From Rheinheimera sp. (lineage in GTDB: Bacteria; Pseudomonadota; Gammaproteobacteria; Enterobacterales; Alteromonadaceae), in the NCBI RefSeq assembly GCF_020217005.1, contig NZ_JAIWOI010000069.1, positions 1 to 10,000 on the forward strand: a DNA stretch of 10,000 nucleotides, given 5' to 3'. The notes below the pieces were generated by a model. The model was not told the DNA's origin, did not search any database, and saw only the letters and a list, made by a program, of their open reading frames with translations. Positions 1 to 7,586 of the stretch are shown here, one piece after another. The position numbers were made by a program, and so were the translations under genes. The number at the start of each line of letters is the position of its first letter. Within the stretch, counting starts at the first letter, position 1.

Positions 1-262
1 GTTGATAATAGTAGGCCATGGCGTTATGCACTTCGGCCAGTTCAGGCGCTAAGCTTTTGGCTTTTTCCAGATTAAACTTGGCCTGGGCATTATCACCCCT
101 TTGCAGGTAATTAATGCCTAATGCGATGCGGGTGCGGGCAGCTTCTTTATGATCCGTCTTAGGACGGACCTGGCGGTCACTGCCCACTACTGTGGTTTCA
201 GTGACACAAGCTGCCAACTGTAAACTGAAAATAACACAAGCTAAGAGCCTGAGTTTTTGCAT
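1..262 (-). CDS. pilW: Type IV pilus biogenesis/stability lipoprotein PilW (PilF-like), N-terminal part
   Basis: This is the first 87 codons of a gene that continues past the left edge. The ATG is at 262-260, 23 nt after the rlmN stop, and its Shine-Dalgarno is weak. The product begins with a short basic and hydrophobic signal ending in the lipobox LAAC, so Cys19 would be lipidated. The residue after it is Val rather than Asp, which fits outer-membrane sorting. From about residue 41 the sequence looks like a tetratricopeptide repeat (ALGINYLQRGDNAQAKFNLE, then a helix with NAMAYYY). In the known family, PilW/PilF is an outer-membrane TPR lipoprotein that helps assemble the PilQ secretin. The order ndk-rlmN-pilW is typical of gammaproteobacteria and supports the name. 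Only the N-terminus is visible, so another TPR lipoprotein cannot be fully excluded. Confidence 0.85.
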   Translation of the reverse strand, partial: MQKLRLLACVIFSLQLAACVTETTVVGSDRQVRPKTDHKEAARTRIALGINYLQRGDNAQAKFNLEKAKSLAPELAEVHNAMAYYYQ

Positions 263-285
263 AGCGATACCAGTTTAATGGAGTG

Positions 286-1410
286 TTACACCATTTTTAC
301 TGAAATCTCCTGACCTTTCATCTGTTTTTTTGCTAAACGTTTCGTGCGGTCAATCACATCACCCACTAACTGACCGCAAGCCGCGTCAATATCATCGCCG
401 CGGGTCTTGCGAACCATGACGGTATAACCATGCTCCTGCAGCACTTTATTAAAGCGGTCGATGCGCGAATTGCTGGAGCGTTTGTAAGGTGAACCTGGAT
501 ATGGGTTAAAAGGGATCAGGTTCACTTTTGACGGCGTGCCTTTAAGCGCATGCGCTAATTCGTGGGCTTGTTCCATGCTGTCGTTGACACCATCAAGCAT
601 CACGTATTCAACTGTGACTTTATCGTTGGCACGGGAATCCGTAACATAACGCTTTGCCGCAGCCAGGAATTCTTCCATAGGGTATTTTTTATTTACAGGC
701 ACTAATTCATCACGCAGGGTATTGTTTGGTGCATGCAATGAAATGGCCAGAGCCACATCGATACGTTCTTTTAGCATATCCAAAGCAGGCACTACACCTG
801 AGGTACTTAAAGTGACACGGCGTTTGGATAAACCAAAACCAAAATCTTCCAGCATCAGCTCCATGGCTGGCACCACGTTATTCAGATTCAGCAAAGGCTC
901 ACCCATGCCCATCATGACCACGTTGGTCACTGGTTTTTCGCCTGTATCACCGTAGCTGCCGATGATCTGCGCAACACGCCAGACCTGACCAATGATTTCA
1001 GACACTTTCAGATTGCGGTTAAAACCCTGTTGGGCAGTGGAACAAAAGGTACATTCTAAAGCGCAACCCACTTGCGAAGACACGCATAAAGTACGGCGGT
1101 CTTTTTCCGGGATCCAGACAGTTTCCACTTCCTGACCACCAGACAAACCCATCACAAACTTGATTGTGCCATCGGCGCTGTCCTGACGCGTCACCACAAC
1201 AGGCGCTGCAATCACAGCTTTTTCTTTTAATTTGTCGCGTAACTTCTTGTTGATGTTGGTCATTTTATCAAAGTCATCGATGCAGAAATGGTAGATCCAT
1301 TTCATCACCTGATCAGCTCTGAAGCCTGCTTCACCAATAGAGACAAAAAACTCCTTCATCTGGGCTCGGGTCAGATCAAGCAGATTGACTTTGTTTTCTG
1401 TTTGGCTCAT
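286..1410 (-). CDS. rlmN: Dual-specificity RNA methyltransferase RlmN (23S rRNA A2503 / tRNA A37 C2-methyl)
   Basis: This is a full-length 374-aa radical-SAM enzyme, the usual size for RlmN. The 4Fe-4S motif CxxxCxxC is at Cys116, Cys120 and Cys123. Cys109, seven residues before it, and Cys345 in the C-terminal [10 protein letters not shown] segment match the two mechanistic cysteines of E. coli RlmN (C118 and C355), so the enzyme looks catalytically intact. The [13 protein letters not shown] and SLHAPN segments typical of the family are also present. RlmN adds a methyl group to C2 of adenosine 2503 in 23S rRNA and adenosine 37 in some tRNAs, using two SAM per turnover. The start ATG is preceded by GAGGAA at about 10 nt. 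The gene lies between ndk and pilW, its common setting. No strong dedicated promoter is evident, so it may depend partly on readthrough from ndk. Confidence 0.97.
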   Translation of the reverse strand: MSQTENKVNLLDLTRAQMKEFFVSIGEAGFRADQVMKWIYHFCIDDFDKMTNINKKLRDKLKEKAVIAAPVVVTRQDSADGTIKFVMGLSGGQEVETVWIPEKDRRTLCVSSQVGCALECTFCSTAQQGFNRNLKVSEIIGQVWRVAQIIGSYGDTGEKPVTNVVMMGMGEPLLNLNNVVPAMELMLEDFGFGLSKRRVTLSTSGVVPALDMLKERIDVALAISLHAPNNTLRDELVPVNKKYPMEEFLAAAKRYVTDSRANDKVTVEYVMLDGVNDSMEQAHELAHALKGTPSKVNLIPFNPYPGSPYKRSSNSRIDRFNKVLQEHGYTVMVRKTRGDDIDAACGQLVGDVIDRTKRLAKKQMKGQEISVKMV

Positions 1411-1466
1411 TTGGGCATTTCCTCACAACATAGATAGATAAAAAGTAGGACAGTTTAAATAGATAG

Positions 1467-1490
1467 AAAGGGAGCTAAGCTCCCTTTTCT
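1467..1490 (-). terminator. Hairpin with flanking T-rich sequence, possible bidirectional terminator between ndk and rlmN
   Basis: A perfect 9-bp stem pairs 1467-1475 (AAAGGGAGC) with 1479-1487 (GCTCCCTTT) around a 3-nt TAA loop. On the minus strand the stem is followed by TTTCTATCTATTT, a broken U-tract. On the plus strand it is followed by TTTTCTTATT, which is somewhat better. It lies about 155 nt after the ndk stop and about 57 nt before the rlmN start. It could end or attenuate ndk transcripts, or block antisense transcription. The broken tract on the gene strand makes full termination uncertain. Confidence 0.6.
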
Positions 1491-1530
1491 TATTCATCGT
1501 CCTTGTAACGCATTCTAAACCTGAGTAATT

Positions 1531-1625
1531 GGAGTTGCAGCAAGGCGACAAGTGCTCAAGACCCCAGGAGCATAGTTTACTATGTGACTGGGGCGAAAGC
1601 GCGCTGTCAACGAAGCTGCAGCTTC
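1531..1625. repeat. Intergenic imperfect inverted-repeat element (about 95 bp, cruciform/hairpin-forming)
   Basis: The terminal segments 1531-1541 (GGAGTTGCAGC) and 1615-1625 (GCTGCAGCTTC) can form an 11-bp stem as RNA, with two G-U pairs. Inside, GACA (1547-1550) can pair with TGTC (1604-1607). At the centre CCCCAG (1562-1567) pairs with CTGGGG (1588-1593), and within that CATAG (1571-1575) pairs with CTATG (1580-1584) around a TTTA loop. Nothing here looks coding on either strand. The layout resembles, from memory, intergenic repeats in enterobacteria and other gammaproteobacteria that have a CCCCAGGAG...GACTGGGG core and ends related to GCTGCAGCTTGAAG. Only one copy is present, so calling it a dispersed repeat is an inference. 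It ends 17 bp past the ndk stop codon, so it would be part of the ndk 3' UTR. Confidence 0.7.
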
Positions 1626-1642
1626 AAGAACGACGGTTTAAA

Positions 1643-2074
1643 TTAACGAGTACGGGCGCACAGCTCAGCTTCAGTGAAGAAGTAAGCAATTTCACGGGCA
1701 GCAGAAGCAGCAGCGTCTGAACCGTGAACAGCGTTCTCGTCGATGCTGGCAGCGTAATCAGCACGTAAAGTACCGGCAGCAGCGTCTTTCGGGTTAGTAG
1801 CACCCATGATTTCACGGTTTTTACGTACAGCGTCTTCGCCTTCTAATACCTGAACCATAACTGGGCCAGACGTCATGAAAGATACTAAAGCGTTGAAGAA
1901 TGGACGCTCTTTGTGCTCAGCGTAGAAGCCTTCAGCCTGTTCACGGCTTAAGTGCAACATTTTGGCAGCAACAATACGTAAACCTGCAGACTCAAAACGG
2001 TTGTAGATAGCACCGATGTGGTTTTTCGCAACTGCATCAGGTTTTACGATTGAAAAAGTACGTTCTAAAGCCAT
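1643..2074 (-). CDS. ndk: Nucleoside diphosphate kinase
   Basis: This 143-aa protein has the normal length for a bacterial Ndk. It begins [15 protein letters not shown], and the active-site signature NAVHGSD places the phosphorylated histidine at His117, the same position as in E. coli. The C-terminus LCARTR resembles the family's usual ending. The cytosolic enzyme passes the gamma-phosphate of ATP to other nucleoside diphosphates through a phosphohistidine, balancing NTP and dNTP pools. The ATG has an AGGAG ribosome site 6 nt upstream, and a TATAAT -10 box sits about 47 nt before the start. The gene follows the terminator of the isc operon, so it is probably an independent unit, with rlmN and pilW downstream. 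No anomalies are seen. Confidence 0.98.
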   Translation of the reverse strand: MALERTFSIVKPDAVAKNHIGAIYNRFESAGLRIVAAKMLHLSREQAEGFYAEHKERPFFNALVSFMTSGPVMVQVLEGEDAVRKNREIMGATNPKDAAAGTLRADYAASIDENAVHGSDAAASAAREIAYFFTEAELCARTR

Positions 2075-2120
2075 GACAGACTCCTGTAATCAAAAGGGTG
2101 AATAAAATTTAAGGCCGCGA

Positions 2121-2126
2121 ATTATA
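2121..2126 (-). promoter_or_regulatory. Putative sigma-70 -10 box of ndk
   Basis: The minus strand carries a perfect TATAAT here, in the context GCGTATAATTCG. Transcription would start near 2114, giving a 5' UTR of about 40 nt that includes the AGGAG ribosome site of ndk. The -35 region is poor: AGGCTT at a 16-bp spacing is the best candidate, within an AT-rich stretch. The position, just downstream of the fdx terminator, fits an independent ndk promoter. Confidence 0.6.
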
Positions 2127-2210
2127 CGCTAAGGAAAATAAAAAGCCTATGTTTATGTGTGAGGTCTTACGGCAGACCGCCACCAGGTTAAACCTTGCCA
2201 CTGCCCTGAT

Positions 2211-2235
2211 AAAAAAAGCAGCCTAAGGCTGCTTT
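2211..2235 (-). terminator. Rho-independent terminator of the isc operon, after fdx
   Basis: On the minus strand a 7-bp stem AGCAGCC/GGCTGCT (2217-2223 with 2227-2233) closes a 3-nt loop. Flanking A/T pairs can extend the stem, and seven or more T residues follow. This is a classic intrinsic terminator about 22 nt after the fdx stop. It separates the isc operon from ndk. Confidence 0.9.
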
Positions 2236-2257
2236 ATTGCAATGCCGAAGCAGAGGC

Positions 2258-2596
2258 TTAGTGCCCCTCGCTGACCATATTGACTGTGTATTTAGGGATT
2301 TCGACCACCAGATCTTCATCCGCAATACGGGCCTGACAGCCTAAACGTGAATCTGGCTCTAAACCCCAGGCTTTATCCAGCATATCGTCTTCCAGCTCAT
2401 CGCTAGGATTCAGCGACCGGAAGCCTTCACGTACTATGACGTGACAGGTGGTACAGGCACAGGATTTTTCGCAGGCGTGTTCGATAGAAATGCCACACCG
2501 CAGCGCCACATCCAGCACAGTTTCGCCTGTTTTGGCTTCCACTGCTGCGCCTTCAGGGCATAATTCTGCATGGGGTAAAAAGATGATTTGTGGCAT
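2258..2596 (-). CDS. fdx: ISC-type [2Fe-2S] ferredoxin
   Basis: The product is a 112-aa adrenodoxin-type ferredoxin beginning MPQIIFLPHAELCPEG. The cluster ligands Cys42, Cys48, Cys51 and Cys87 occupy the same positions as in E. coli Fdx, and the non-ligand Cys46 is also present in the family. The reading frame is open 25 codons further upstream, but that stretch lies inside hscA and has no family similarity, so the start at 2596 is chosen. It leaves 1 nt between the hscA stop and the fdx ATG and has a GAGG ribosome site inside the end of hscA. Fdx supplies electrons for cluster assembly on IscU/IscS in the cytosol. It is the last gene of the operon; no iscX follows. Confidence 0.97.
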   Translation of the reverse strand: MPQIIFLPHAELCPEGAAVEAKTGETVLDVALRCGISIEHACEKSCACTTCHVIVREGFRSLNPSDELEDDMLDKAWGLEPDSRLGCQARIADEDLVVEIPKYTVNMVSEGH

Positions 2597-2597
2597 A

Positions 2598-4454
2598 TCA
2601 GACCTCGTCGACCTTATGACCCTGCAATGCACTACGAATGGAGATATCCATACGGCGCGCTGCAAACTCATCCGTTATATGATTGGTATGTTCAATGGCC
2701 GCTTTAATGGCCGCCGTATTATCGCCTTGTTTCACTTTAGCCAGTTCAGCAAGGGCTTGTTCGACATTTAACTTTTCTGCATCGCTTAACAGCGCGGCAT
2801 CCGCATTTAAAGCTGCAGTCACAGCTTCCAGCACCCGCTCTGCTTCCACCTGTTGCTCTTTTAACAAACGCAGTTGCATATCCTGTTTGGCATACAACAT
2901 AGAGCTTTGGATCATAGTCGCGACCTGATCATCACTTAAACCGTACGAAGGTTTGACCTGAATGCTGGCGCTGACGCCGGTCGATTTTTCCTGAGCTGTT
3001 ACGCTGAGCAAGCCATCAGCATCAACCTGGAAAGTAACCCGGATATGAGCACCACCTGCGGCCATAGCCGGAATGTTGGTCAGGTTAAAACGTGCCAGTG
3101 AACGACAGGCATCCACCAGTTCACGTTCACCTTGCAATACATGGATAGCCATAGCGGTCTGGCCATCTTTAAAGGTGGTAAATTCCTGAGCCCTGGCTAC
3201 CGGGATCACTGTATTACGTGGAATAATTTTTTCCACTAAGCCGCCCATGGTCTCTAAACCTAAAGACAGAGGTATCACATCAAGCAGCAAAGTATCGTGA
3301 TCGGACTTATTGCCGACCAGCACGTTGGCCTGAATAGCAGCACCTATAGCCACTACTTTGTCCGGATCTATAGACGTCAGAGGTTCTGTCGCAAAAAACT
3401 CCGCCACAGCGCTTCGTACTAAAGGTACACGGGTCGAACCACCCACCATCACCACTTGCTGAATTGCTTCGATGTCTAAACCGGCATCACGCAGCACTTG
3501 TTTACAGGCACGAATGGTCTTGCGCACTAAAGGCTGAATTAAAGCGTCAAAATCAGCACGACTGATCTGACCTTTAAATTCACCAGAAGCTAAAGGCAGA
3601 ACAAAATCCAACTGCTCTATTGCACTTAAGTTTTCTTTGATTTGGCGGGCAGTGACCAGGTACTGGCGCAGTTCTGAATGCGAAAGTGTGCTTTGGCCAG
3701 TTTGCTGTTGTAACCAGCTGACTAAGGCATGATCAAAATCATCACCACCCAGAGCTGAGTCACCACCAGTAGCTAAGACTTCAAACACACCACGCTTTAA
3801 ACGCAGGATGGAGATATCAAAAGTTCCGCCACCTAAGTCGTAAACAGCAACCACACCTTCCTGACCAGAATCCAGGCCATAAGCTAAAGCTGCTGCTGTA
3901 GGTTCGTTTAATAAACGTAATACGTTCAGGCCAGCCAGCTTGGCAGCGTCTTTGGTCGCTTGACGTTGCGAGTCATCAAAATAAGCAGGCACAGTAATAA
4001 CCACACCTGTCAGCTCGCCACCTAAGGTCTGGCTTGCTGTATCGGCTAAAGTCGCCAGGATTTCAGCAGAAACTTCCACCGGGTTTTTAATACCCTGAAT
4101 AGTGTTTATCGCCACTAAACCAGATTGATCGACCAACTGATAAGGAATATGTTCTGCATCGGAGTTGATTTCTGCAAATCCCCGGCCCATCAAACGTTTA
4201 ACTGACACTATGGTATTGTGTGGGTCCAGCACTGCATCGGCAGCTGCGGCATGACCAACGATGACCTTGTCCGCGGTGTAACGCACCACGGATGGCACCA
4301 TGTCTTGCCCTGCTGCATTAAACAGAGTTTTGGCTTCACCACTGCGAACGGTAGCTACGAGCGAATTGGTGGTACCGAGATCAATACCTGCGGCTAACTT
4401 GTGCTGGTGTGGAGCCGCGCTTTGACCGGGCTCTGCAATTTGTAATAACGCCAT
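2598..4454 (-). CDS. hscA: Fe-S cluster assembly Hsp70-type chaperone HscA
   Basis: The product is 618 aa, close to the 616 aa of E. coli HscA, and shares its distinctive N-terminus ([17 protein letters not shown]). The ATPase domain has phosphate-1 motif GIDLGTTNS (about 23-31), the [12 protein letters not shown] segment (182-193), phosphate-2 motif [10 protein letters not shown] (206-215) and adenosine motif VGGSTRVP. The C-terminal third is the substrate-binding domain with a helical lid. HscA is a specialised DnaK paralogue that, with HscB, binds the LPPVK motif of IscU and drives cluster transfer to acceptors. That motif is intact in the IscU of this window. The start lies 8 nt after the hscB stop, and its weak ribosome site overlaps the hscB end, suggesting translational coupling. 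Confidence 0.98.
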   Translation of the reverse strand: MALLQIAEPGQSAAPHQHKLAAGIDLGTTNSLVATVRSGEAKTLFNAAGQDMVPSVVRYTADKVIVGHAAAADAVLDPHNTIVSVKRLMGRGFAEINSDAEHIPYQLVDQSGLVAINTIQGIKNPVEVSAEILATLADTASQTLGGELTGVVITVPAYFDDSQRQATKDAAKLAGLNVLRLLNEPTAAALAYGLDSGQEGVVAVYDLGGGTFDISILRLKRGVFEVLATGGDSALGGDDFDHALVSWLQQQTGQSTLSHSELRQYLVTARQIKENLSAIEQLDFVLPLASGEFKGQISRADFDALIQPLVRKTIRACKQVLRDAGLDIEAIQQVVMVGGSTRVPLVRSAVAEFFATEPLTSIDPDKVVAIGAAIQANVLVGNKSDHDTLLLDVIPLSLGLETMGGLVEKIIPRNTVIPVARAQEFTTFKDGQTAMAIHVLQGERELVDACRSLARFNLTNIPAMAAGGAHIRVTFQVDADGLLSVTAQEKSTGVSASIQVKPSYGLSDDQVATMIQSSMLYAKQDMQLRLLKEQQVEAERVLEAVTAALNADAALLSDAEKLNVEQALAELAKVKQGDNTAAIKAAIEHTNHITDEFAARRMDISIRSALQGHKVDEV

Positions 4455-4462
4455 GCTGCTCT

Positions 4463-4987
4463 TTAGTCTTGTGTTTGTTGTTCAAGAAGTTCCAGCTCTT
4501 GCTGCAACTTAAAGAAAAATTTGAGTTTGCGGATTATATCAGCAGCCTGATGATCCTGCTCAGGGCTGTTGGCGTCCAGTGCCGCTTGCAACTGTCGTAA
4601 TAAGGCTTTTTTCTGTTGCTGAATTTGCTGATCGGCTTCGTCAATTAATGGGTAAGGATCCGCCGCTTCGCTAATCTCTGCCAGCAATTCACGTAATTCC
4701 ATTTGCTGCATTAAAAACGCAGGTTCCATAAAACTGCGCTGCTCGTTACTGATTTTTAAGCCCCGTAGCGCCAACAAATGTTCTGCACGTAATAACGGCT
4801 GCTTTAAACTGTGATACGCATCGTTAATATTGGCCGCCTGTTGCACAGCCATCAGCTTATCGCGCTCTGAACCCGCCGCATGTTTATCCGGATGAAACTG
4901 ACGCTGTAGTTCCAGATACCGGGTACCTAATTCAGTCAAATCCAGCTCAAACTGAGCTGGCAGATGAAAAAGCTGAAAGTAATTCAT
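4463..4987 (-). CDS. hscB: Fe-S cluster assembly J-domain co-chaperone HscB
   Basis: This 174-aa protein (E. coli HscB is 171 aa) has an N-terminal J domain opening with [10 protein letters not shown] and carrying the HPD tripeptide at residues 32-34, which stimulates the HscA ATPase. The C-terminal half, from about residue 80, is a helical region ([11 protein letters not shown] onward) that in the family binds IscU. It is rich in Gln, Leu and Glu and likely forms a helical bundle. HscB delivers IscU to HscA. The start ATG has an AAGGG ribosome site 12 nt downstream of iscA. The gene sits in the usual place, directly before hscA. Confidence 0.97.
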   Translation of the reverse strand: MNYFQLFHLPAQFELDLTELGTRYLELQRQFHPDKHAAGSERDKLMAVQQAANINDAYHSLKQPLLRAEHLLALRGLKISNEQRSFMEPAFLMQQMELRELLAEISEAADPYPLIDEADQQIQQQKKALLRQLQAALDANSPEQDHQAADIIRKLKFFFKLQQELELLEQQTQD

Positions 4988-4999
4988 CTGCGCCCTTAG

Positions 5000-5323
5000 T
5001 TAAACTGTGAAGCTTTCGCCACAACCACATTCGCCATTGACGTTGGGATTGTTAAACTGGAACCCTTCGTTTAAACCTTCTTTGACAAAATCCAGCTGAG
5101 TACCATCTATGTACACCAGGCTTTTACCATCCACAATGAGTTTCAGATCGTTTTGCTCAAACACCTGATCGTCATCGTTTAACTCGTCAACAAACTCCAG
5201 CACATAAGCCAGACCTGAACAGCCTGTGGTTTTGACGCCGACACGCAAGCCAAGACCTTTGCCTCTGTTGGCGAGGAAACTTCTGACGCGATCCGCTGCC
5301 GCTGGTGTCATTGAAATAGCCAT
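5000..5323 (-). CDS. iscA: A-type iron-sulfur cluster carrier/assembly protein IscA
   Basis: The 107-aa product matches the length of E. coli IscA. It has the three invariant cysteines at Cys35 (TTGCSGLAY) and in the C-terminal CGCGESF motif (Cys99 and Cys101). The family binds iron or an Fe-S cluster through these residues and helps mature [4Fe-4S] proteins. The start is 3 nt after the iscU stop, with a modest GGGA ribosome site inside the end of iscU, so the two are probably translationally coupled. Its position inside an isc operon favours IscA over its paralogues ErpA and SufA. Confidence 0.97.
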   Translation of the reverse strand: MAISMTPAAADRVRSFLANRGKGLGLRVGVKTTGCSGLAYVLEFVDELNDDDQVFEQNDLKLIVDGKSLVYIDGTQLDFVKEGLNEGFQFNNPNVNGECGCGESFTV

Positions 5324-5326
5324 AAC

Positions 5327-5710
5327 TTAGTTCCCGTGACGTTGTTTGTAATCCGCAATGGCTGCTTTGATTGCATCTTCCGCCAGAATAGAGCAGTGGA
5401 TTTTTACCGGAGGCAAAGCCAGTTCCTGCGCTATATCGGTATTTTTAATTAAAGCCGCTTCGTCAATGCTCTTGCCTTTGACCCATTCAGTCACTAATGA
5501 GCTGGAAGCGATAGCGCTGCCACAGCCGTAGGTTTTGAACTTGGCATCTTCGATAATGCCCTGATCGTTAATTTTTAACTGTAACTTCATTACGTCACCA
5601 CAAGCTGGCGCGCCGACCATACCTGTTGCTACGCTTGGGTCGTCTTTGGCGAATGAACCCACGTTACGCGGATTTTCGTAGTGGTCTATGACTTTGTTGC
5701 TGTATGCCAT
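5327..5710 (-). CDS. iscU: Iron-sulfur cluster scaffold protein IscU
   Basis: The 127-aa protein starts MAYSNKVIDHYENP, nearly the same as E. coli IscU (128 aa). All cluster-coordinating residues are present: Cys37, Asp39, Cys63, His105 and Cys106. The HscA-binding motif LPPVK occupies 99-103. IscU is the scaffold on which [2Fe-2S] and [4Fe-4S] clusters are built from IscS sulfur. The frame is open 41 codons upstream of this ATG, but that part overlaps the end of iscS and has no IscU similarity. The chosen start has an AGGGG ribosome site at good spacing and lies 28 nt after iscS, the widest gap between structural genes of the operon. Confidence 0.98.
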   Translation of the reverse strand: MAYSNKVIDHYENPRNVGSFAKDDPSVATGMVGAPACGDVMKLQLKINDQGIIEDAKFKTYGCGSAIASSSLVTEWVKGKSIDEAALIKNTDIAQELALPPVKIHCSILAEDAIKAAIADYKQRHGN

Positions 5711-5738
5711 GGTGCTTACCCCTAATGATGCTGTTAAC

Positions 5739-6953
5739 TTAGTGTGCAACCCAGGCAACACTGCCCAAATCCACGCCGTCTTTGTACATTTCCCACAGAG
5801 GTGACATGTCGCGTAATTTACCAATGGCGTCATGCACTATCTTAATGGTGTGATCAATTTGCTCTTCCGTGGTGTAACGGCCGATGCTGAAACGAATAGA
5901 ACTGTGTGCCAGCTCGTCGGTTAAACCTAAAGCCCGTAATACATACGAAGGCTCCAGACTGGCTGAAGTACAAGCTGAACCTGAAGATACGGCGATGTCT
6001 TTTAACGCCATAATCAGCGACTCACCTTCGACATAGTTAAAGCTGACGTTGGTAATACCAGGCACACGTTGCACTGCATCACCATTTAAAAACACTTGTT
6101 CTATGTCTTTAATACCATCCAGCAGACGGTCACGTAACACAGCAACACGTTCACGCTCAGCGTGCATTTCTTCTTTGGCGATACGGAAAGCTTCACCCAT
6201 GGCCACAATCTGATGCGTGGCTAAAGTACCGGAGCGCATACCACGCTCATGACCACCACCGTGCGTCTGAGCTTCTAAACGAATACGTGGTTTACGACGC
6301 ACATACAAAGCGCCAATGCCTTTTGGACCATAAGTTTTATGGCCTGAGAATGACATCAAATCAACTTTTAAGGTCTCTAAATCAATATCCACTTTGCCTG
6401 TCGCCTGAGCAGCATCAACGTGGAAAATAATACCTTTGCTGCGGCACAGTTCGCCGATAGCAGCGATGTCCTGGATCACACCAATTTCGTTGTTGACAAA
6501 CATAATGCTGATGACCGTGGTATCAGGACGGATAGCGGCCTCTAATTTATTCAGGTCCACTAGACCGCTGGCTTCAACATCCAGATAAGTCACTTCAAAA
6601 CCTTCACGTTCCAGAGCACGCATAGTGTCCAGTACAGCTTTGTGTTCTGTTTTGGCAGTGATCAGGTGTTTACCTTTTTTATGGTAAAACTGAGCCGCGC
6701 CTTTGATAGCTAAATTGTTGGATTCGGTTGCACCTGAAGTAAATACAATTTCACGAGGGTCAGCGTTGACCAGTTCGGCAATTTGCGCACGGGCAATTTC
6801 TACCGCTTCTTCTGCCTGCCAGCCGAACTTGTGCGAACGTGACGCCGGATTACCAAAGGAACCATCCATAGTCAAAAATTGCATCAGTTTTTCGGCCACC
6901 CGCGGATCAACCGGGGTTGTGGCTGCATAATCTAAATAAATAGGTAGCTTCAT
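5739..6953 (-). CDS. iscS: Cysteine desulfurase IscS
   Basis: The 404-aa product equals E. coli IscS in length. It begins [18 protein letters not shown]. His104, the PLP-binding Lys206 (SFSGHKTYG) and the catalytic Cys328 on the mobile loop ([14 protein letters not shown]) are at the E. coli positions. The enzyme converts cysteine to alanine and a protein-bound persulfide. The sulfur goes to IscU, and in other species also to tRNA thiolation and cofactor pathways. An in-frame ATG 11 codons upstream would overlap iscR. The start at 6953 has a CGGAGC ribosome site and fits the family, so it is preferred. The gap to iscR is 20 nt. Confidence 0.98.
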   Translation of the reverse strand: MKLPIYLDYAATTPVDPRVAEKLMQFLTMDGSFGNPASRSHKFGWQAEEAVEIARAQIAELVNADPREIVFTSGATESNNLAIKGAAQFYHKKGKHLITAKTEHKAVLDTMRALEREGFEVTYLDVEASGLVDLNKLEAAIRPDTTVISIMFVNNEIGVIQDIAAIGELCRSKGIIFHVDAAQATGKVDIDLETLKVDLMSFSGHKTYGPKGIGALYVRRKPRIRLEAQTHGGGHERGMRSGTLATHQIVAMGEAFRIAKEEMHAERERVAVLRDRLLDGIKDIEQVFLNGDAVQRVPGITNVSFNYVEGESLIMALKDIAVSSGSACTSASLEPSYVLRALGLTDELAHSSIRFSIGRYTTEEQIDHTIKIVHDAIGKLRDMSPLWEMYKDGVDLGSVAWVAH

Positions 6954-6973
6954 TTTTTGCTCCGGCTTGTTGC

Positions 6974-7456
6974 CTACAACTGGCAACTGACTTCGATTTC
7001 AGTTGCTGGATTTTTTAACACACGGCCATCTTGCCGTTTCGCCACTTTTTTCACTTCATTCTGGCGAACCAGTTCACCTAAAGTGATACCGGTGAGGAAG
7101 TCTTCGATACGGTCGCTTAAGTCCGTCCATAAACTATGGGTTAAACATTTAGCGCCGCTTTGACAATCAGATTTACCCTGACAACGTGTGGCATCTACGG
7201 ACTCATCCACCGCACTGATCACAGCAGACACCGATATTTGCATCGGGTCCAGCCCCAATTGGTAACCACCACCTGGTCCACGCACACTGCTGACCAGACC
7301 TTGTTTGCGTAAACGGGCAAACAGCTGCTCAAGGTAAGACAGGGAAATACCCTGACGTTCAGAGATATCCGCCAATGACACAGGGCCAGACTCTGCATGT
7401 AATGCAACATCCAGCATAGCGGTCACAGCGTAACGGCCTTTTGAAGTTAAACGCAT
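6974..7456 (-). CDS. iscR: Rrf2-family [2Fe-2S] transcriptional regulator IscR
   Basis: This 160-aa Rrf2-type winged-helix protein begins [16 protein letters not shown]. Its DNA-binding domain covers roughly residues 1-65, with the recognition segment [18 protein letters not shown] and the wing around RGPGGGY. The cluster ligands Cys92, Cys98, Cys104 and His107 match the E. coli ligand set exactly, so it should sense [2Fe-2S] availability. The cluster-bound form represses the isc operon at Type 1 sites; in E. coli the apo form also acts at Type 2 sites. The promoter directly upstream holds two Type-1-like sites, supporting autoregulation. The ATG has a GGGAG ribosome site. The tail beyond about residue 140 is less conserved than the core. 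Confidence 0.98.
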   Translation of the reverse strand: MRLTSKGRYAVTAMLDVALHAESGPVSLADISERQGISLSYLEQLFARLRKQGLVSSVRGPGGGYQLGLDPMQISVSAVISAVDESVDATRCQGKSDCQSGAKCLTHSLWTDLSDRIEDFLTGITLGELVRQNEVKKVAKRQDGRVLKNPATEIEVSCQL

Positions 7457-7484
7457 AACGGACTCCCTGAAACGAATGGCGCAA

Positions 7485-7512
7485 ATTGTACATTCTTGAC
7501 TGTTTTAGTCAA
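7485..7512 (-). promoter_or_regulatory. isc operon promoter (PiscR)
   Basis: On the minus strand a -35 TTGACT (7512-7507) and a -10 TACAAT (7490-7485) are separated by 16 bp. Both hexamers are close to the sigma-70 consensus. Transcription would start near 7478, leaving a leader of about 22 nt that includes the GGGAG ribosome site of iscR. The -35 lies inside the promoter-proximal IscR operator, so a bound repressor would block polymerase. Confidence 0.85.
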
Positions 7513-7516
7513 GTAT
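7492..7516 (-). promoter_or_regulatory. IscR Type-1-like operator, promoter-proximal
   Basis: The minus-strand sequence reads ATACTTGACT-AAAAC-AGTCAAGAAT. It matches the Type 1 consensus known from E. coli (ATASYYGACT-RWWWY-AGTCRRSTAT) at 24 of 25 positions by my hand count. It is a clear inverted repeat and covers the whole -35 element of the iscR promoter. This predicts repression of the operon by [2Fe-2S]-IscR. Confidence 0.88.
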
Positions 7517-7541
7517 TAATCCTACCATTTTAGTCAGGTAT
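7517..7541 (-). promoter_or_regulatory. IscR Type-1-like operator, promoter-distal
   Basis: The minus-strand sequence reads ATACCTGACT-AAAAT-GGTAGGATTA. The left half is a perfect Type 1 half-site; the right half is degraded, giving about 20 of 25 consensus matches by hand count. It abuts the proximal operator with no gap, so the two centres are 25 bp apart. It lies upstream of the -35 box and probably reinforces repression. Confidence 0.75.
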
Positions 7542-7586
7542 TATTCGTTTAAGTTCAACTCTTTTTCCGATGAATCACAGCCTTGG

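Noticed and set aside
1430..1466. Short TAGATAGATA-like tetranucleotide repeats upstream of rlmN
   Set aside because: Only two to three units on each side of the gap, too short to be called a tandem repeat or phase-variable tract.
1529..1720. Plus-strand open frame of 63 codons across the inverted repeat
   Set aside because: Its 3' half is antisense to ndk and the rest is the repeat. It has no family features, and the inverted repeat itself explains the sequence.
2597..2671. 25-codon N-terminal extension of the fdx reading frame
   Set aside because: It lies within the end of hscA in another frame and has no ferredoxin similarity. The ATG at 2596 gives the exact family start and length.
5711..5833. 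41-codon N-terminal extension of the iscU frame, including three cysteines
   Set aside because: Most of it overlaps the iscS 3' end in another frame. The ATG at 5710 has a strong ribosome site and matches IscU N-termini.
6954..6986. 11-codon N-terminal extension of iscS
   Set aside because: It would overlap iscR and adds residues absent from the family; the ribosome site fits the ATG at 6953.
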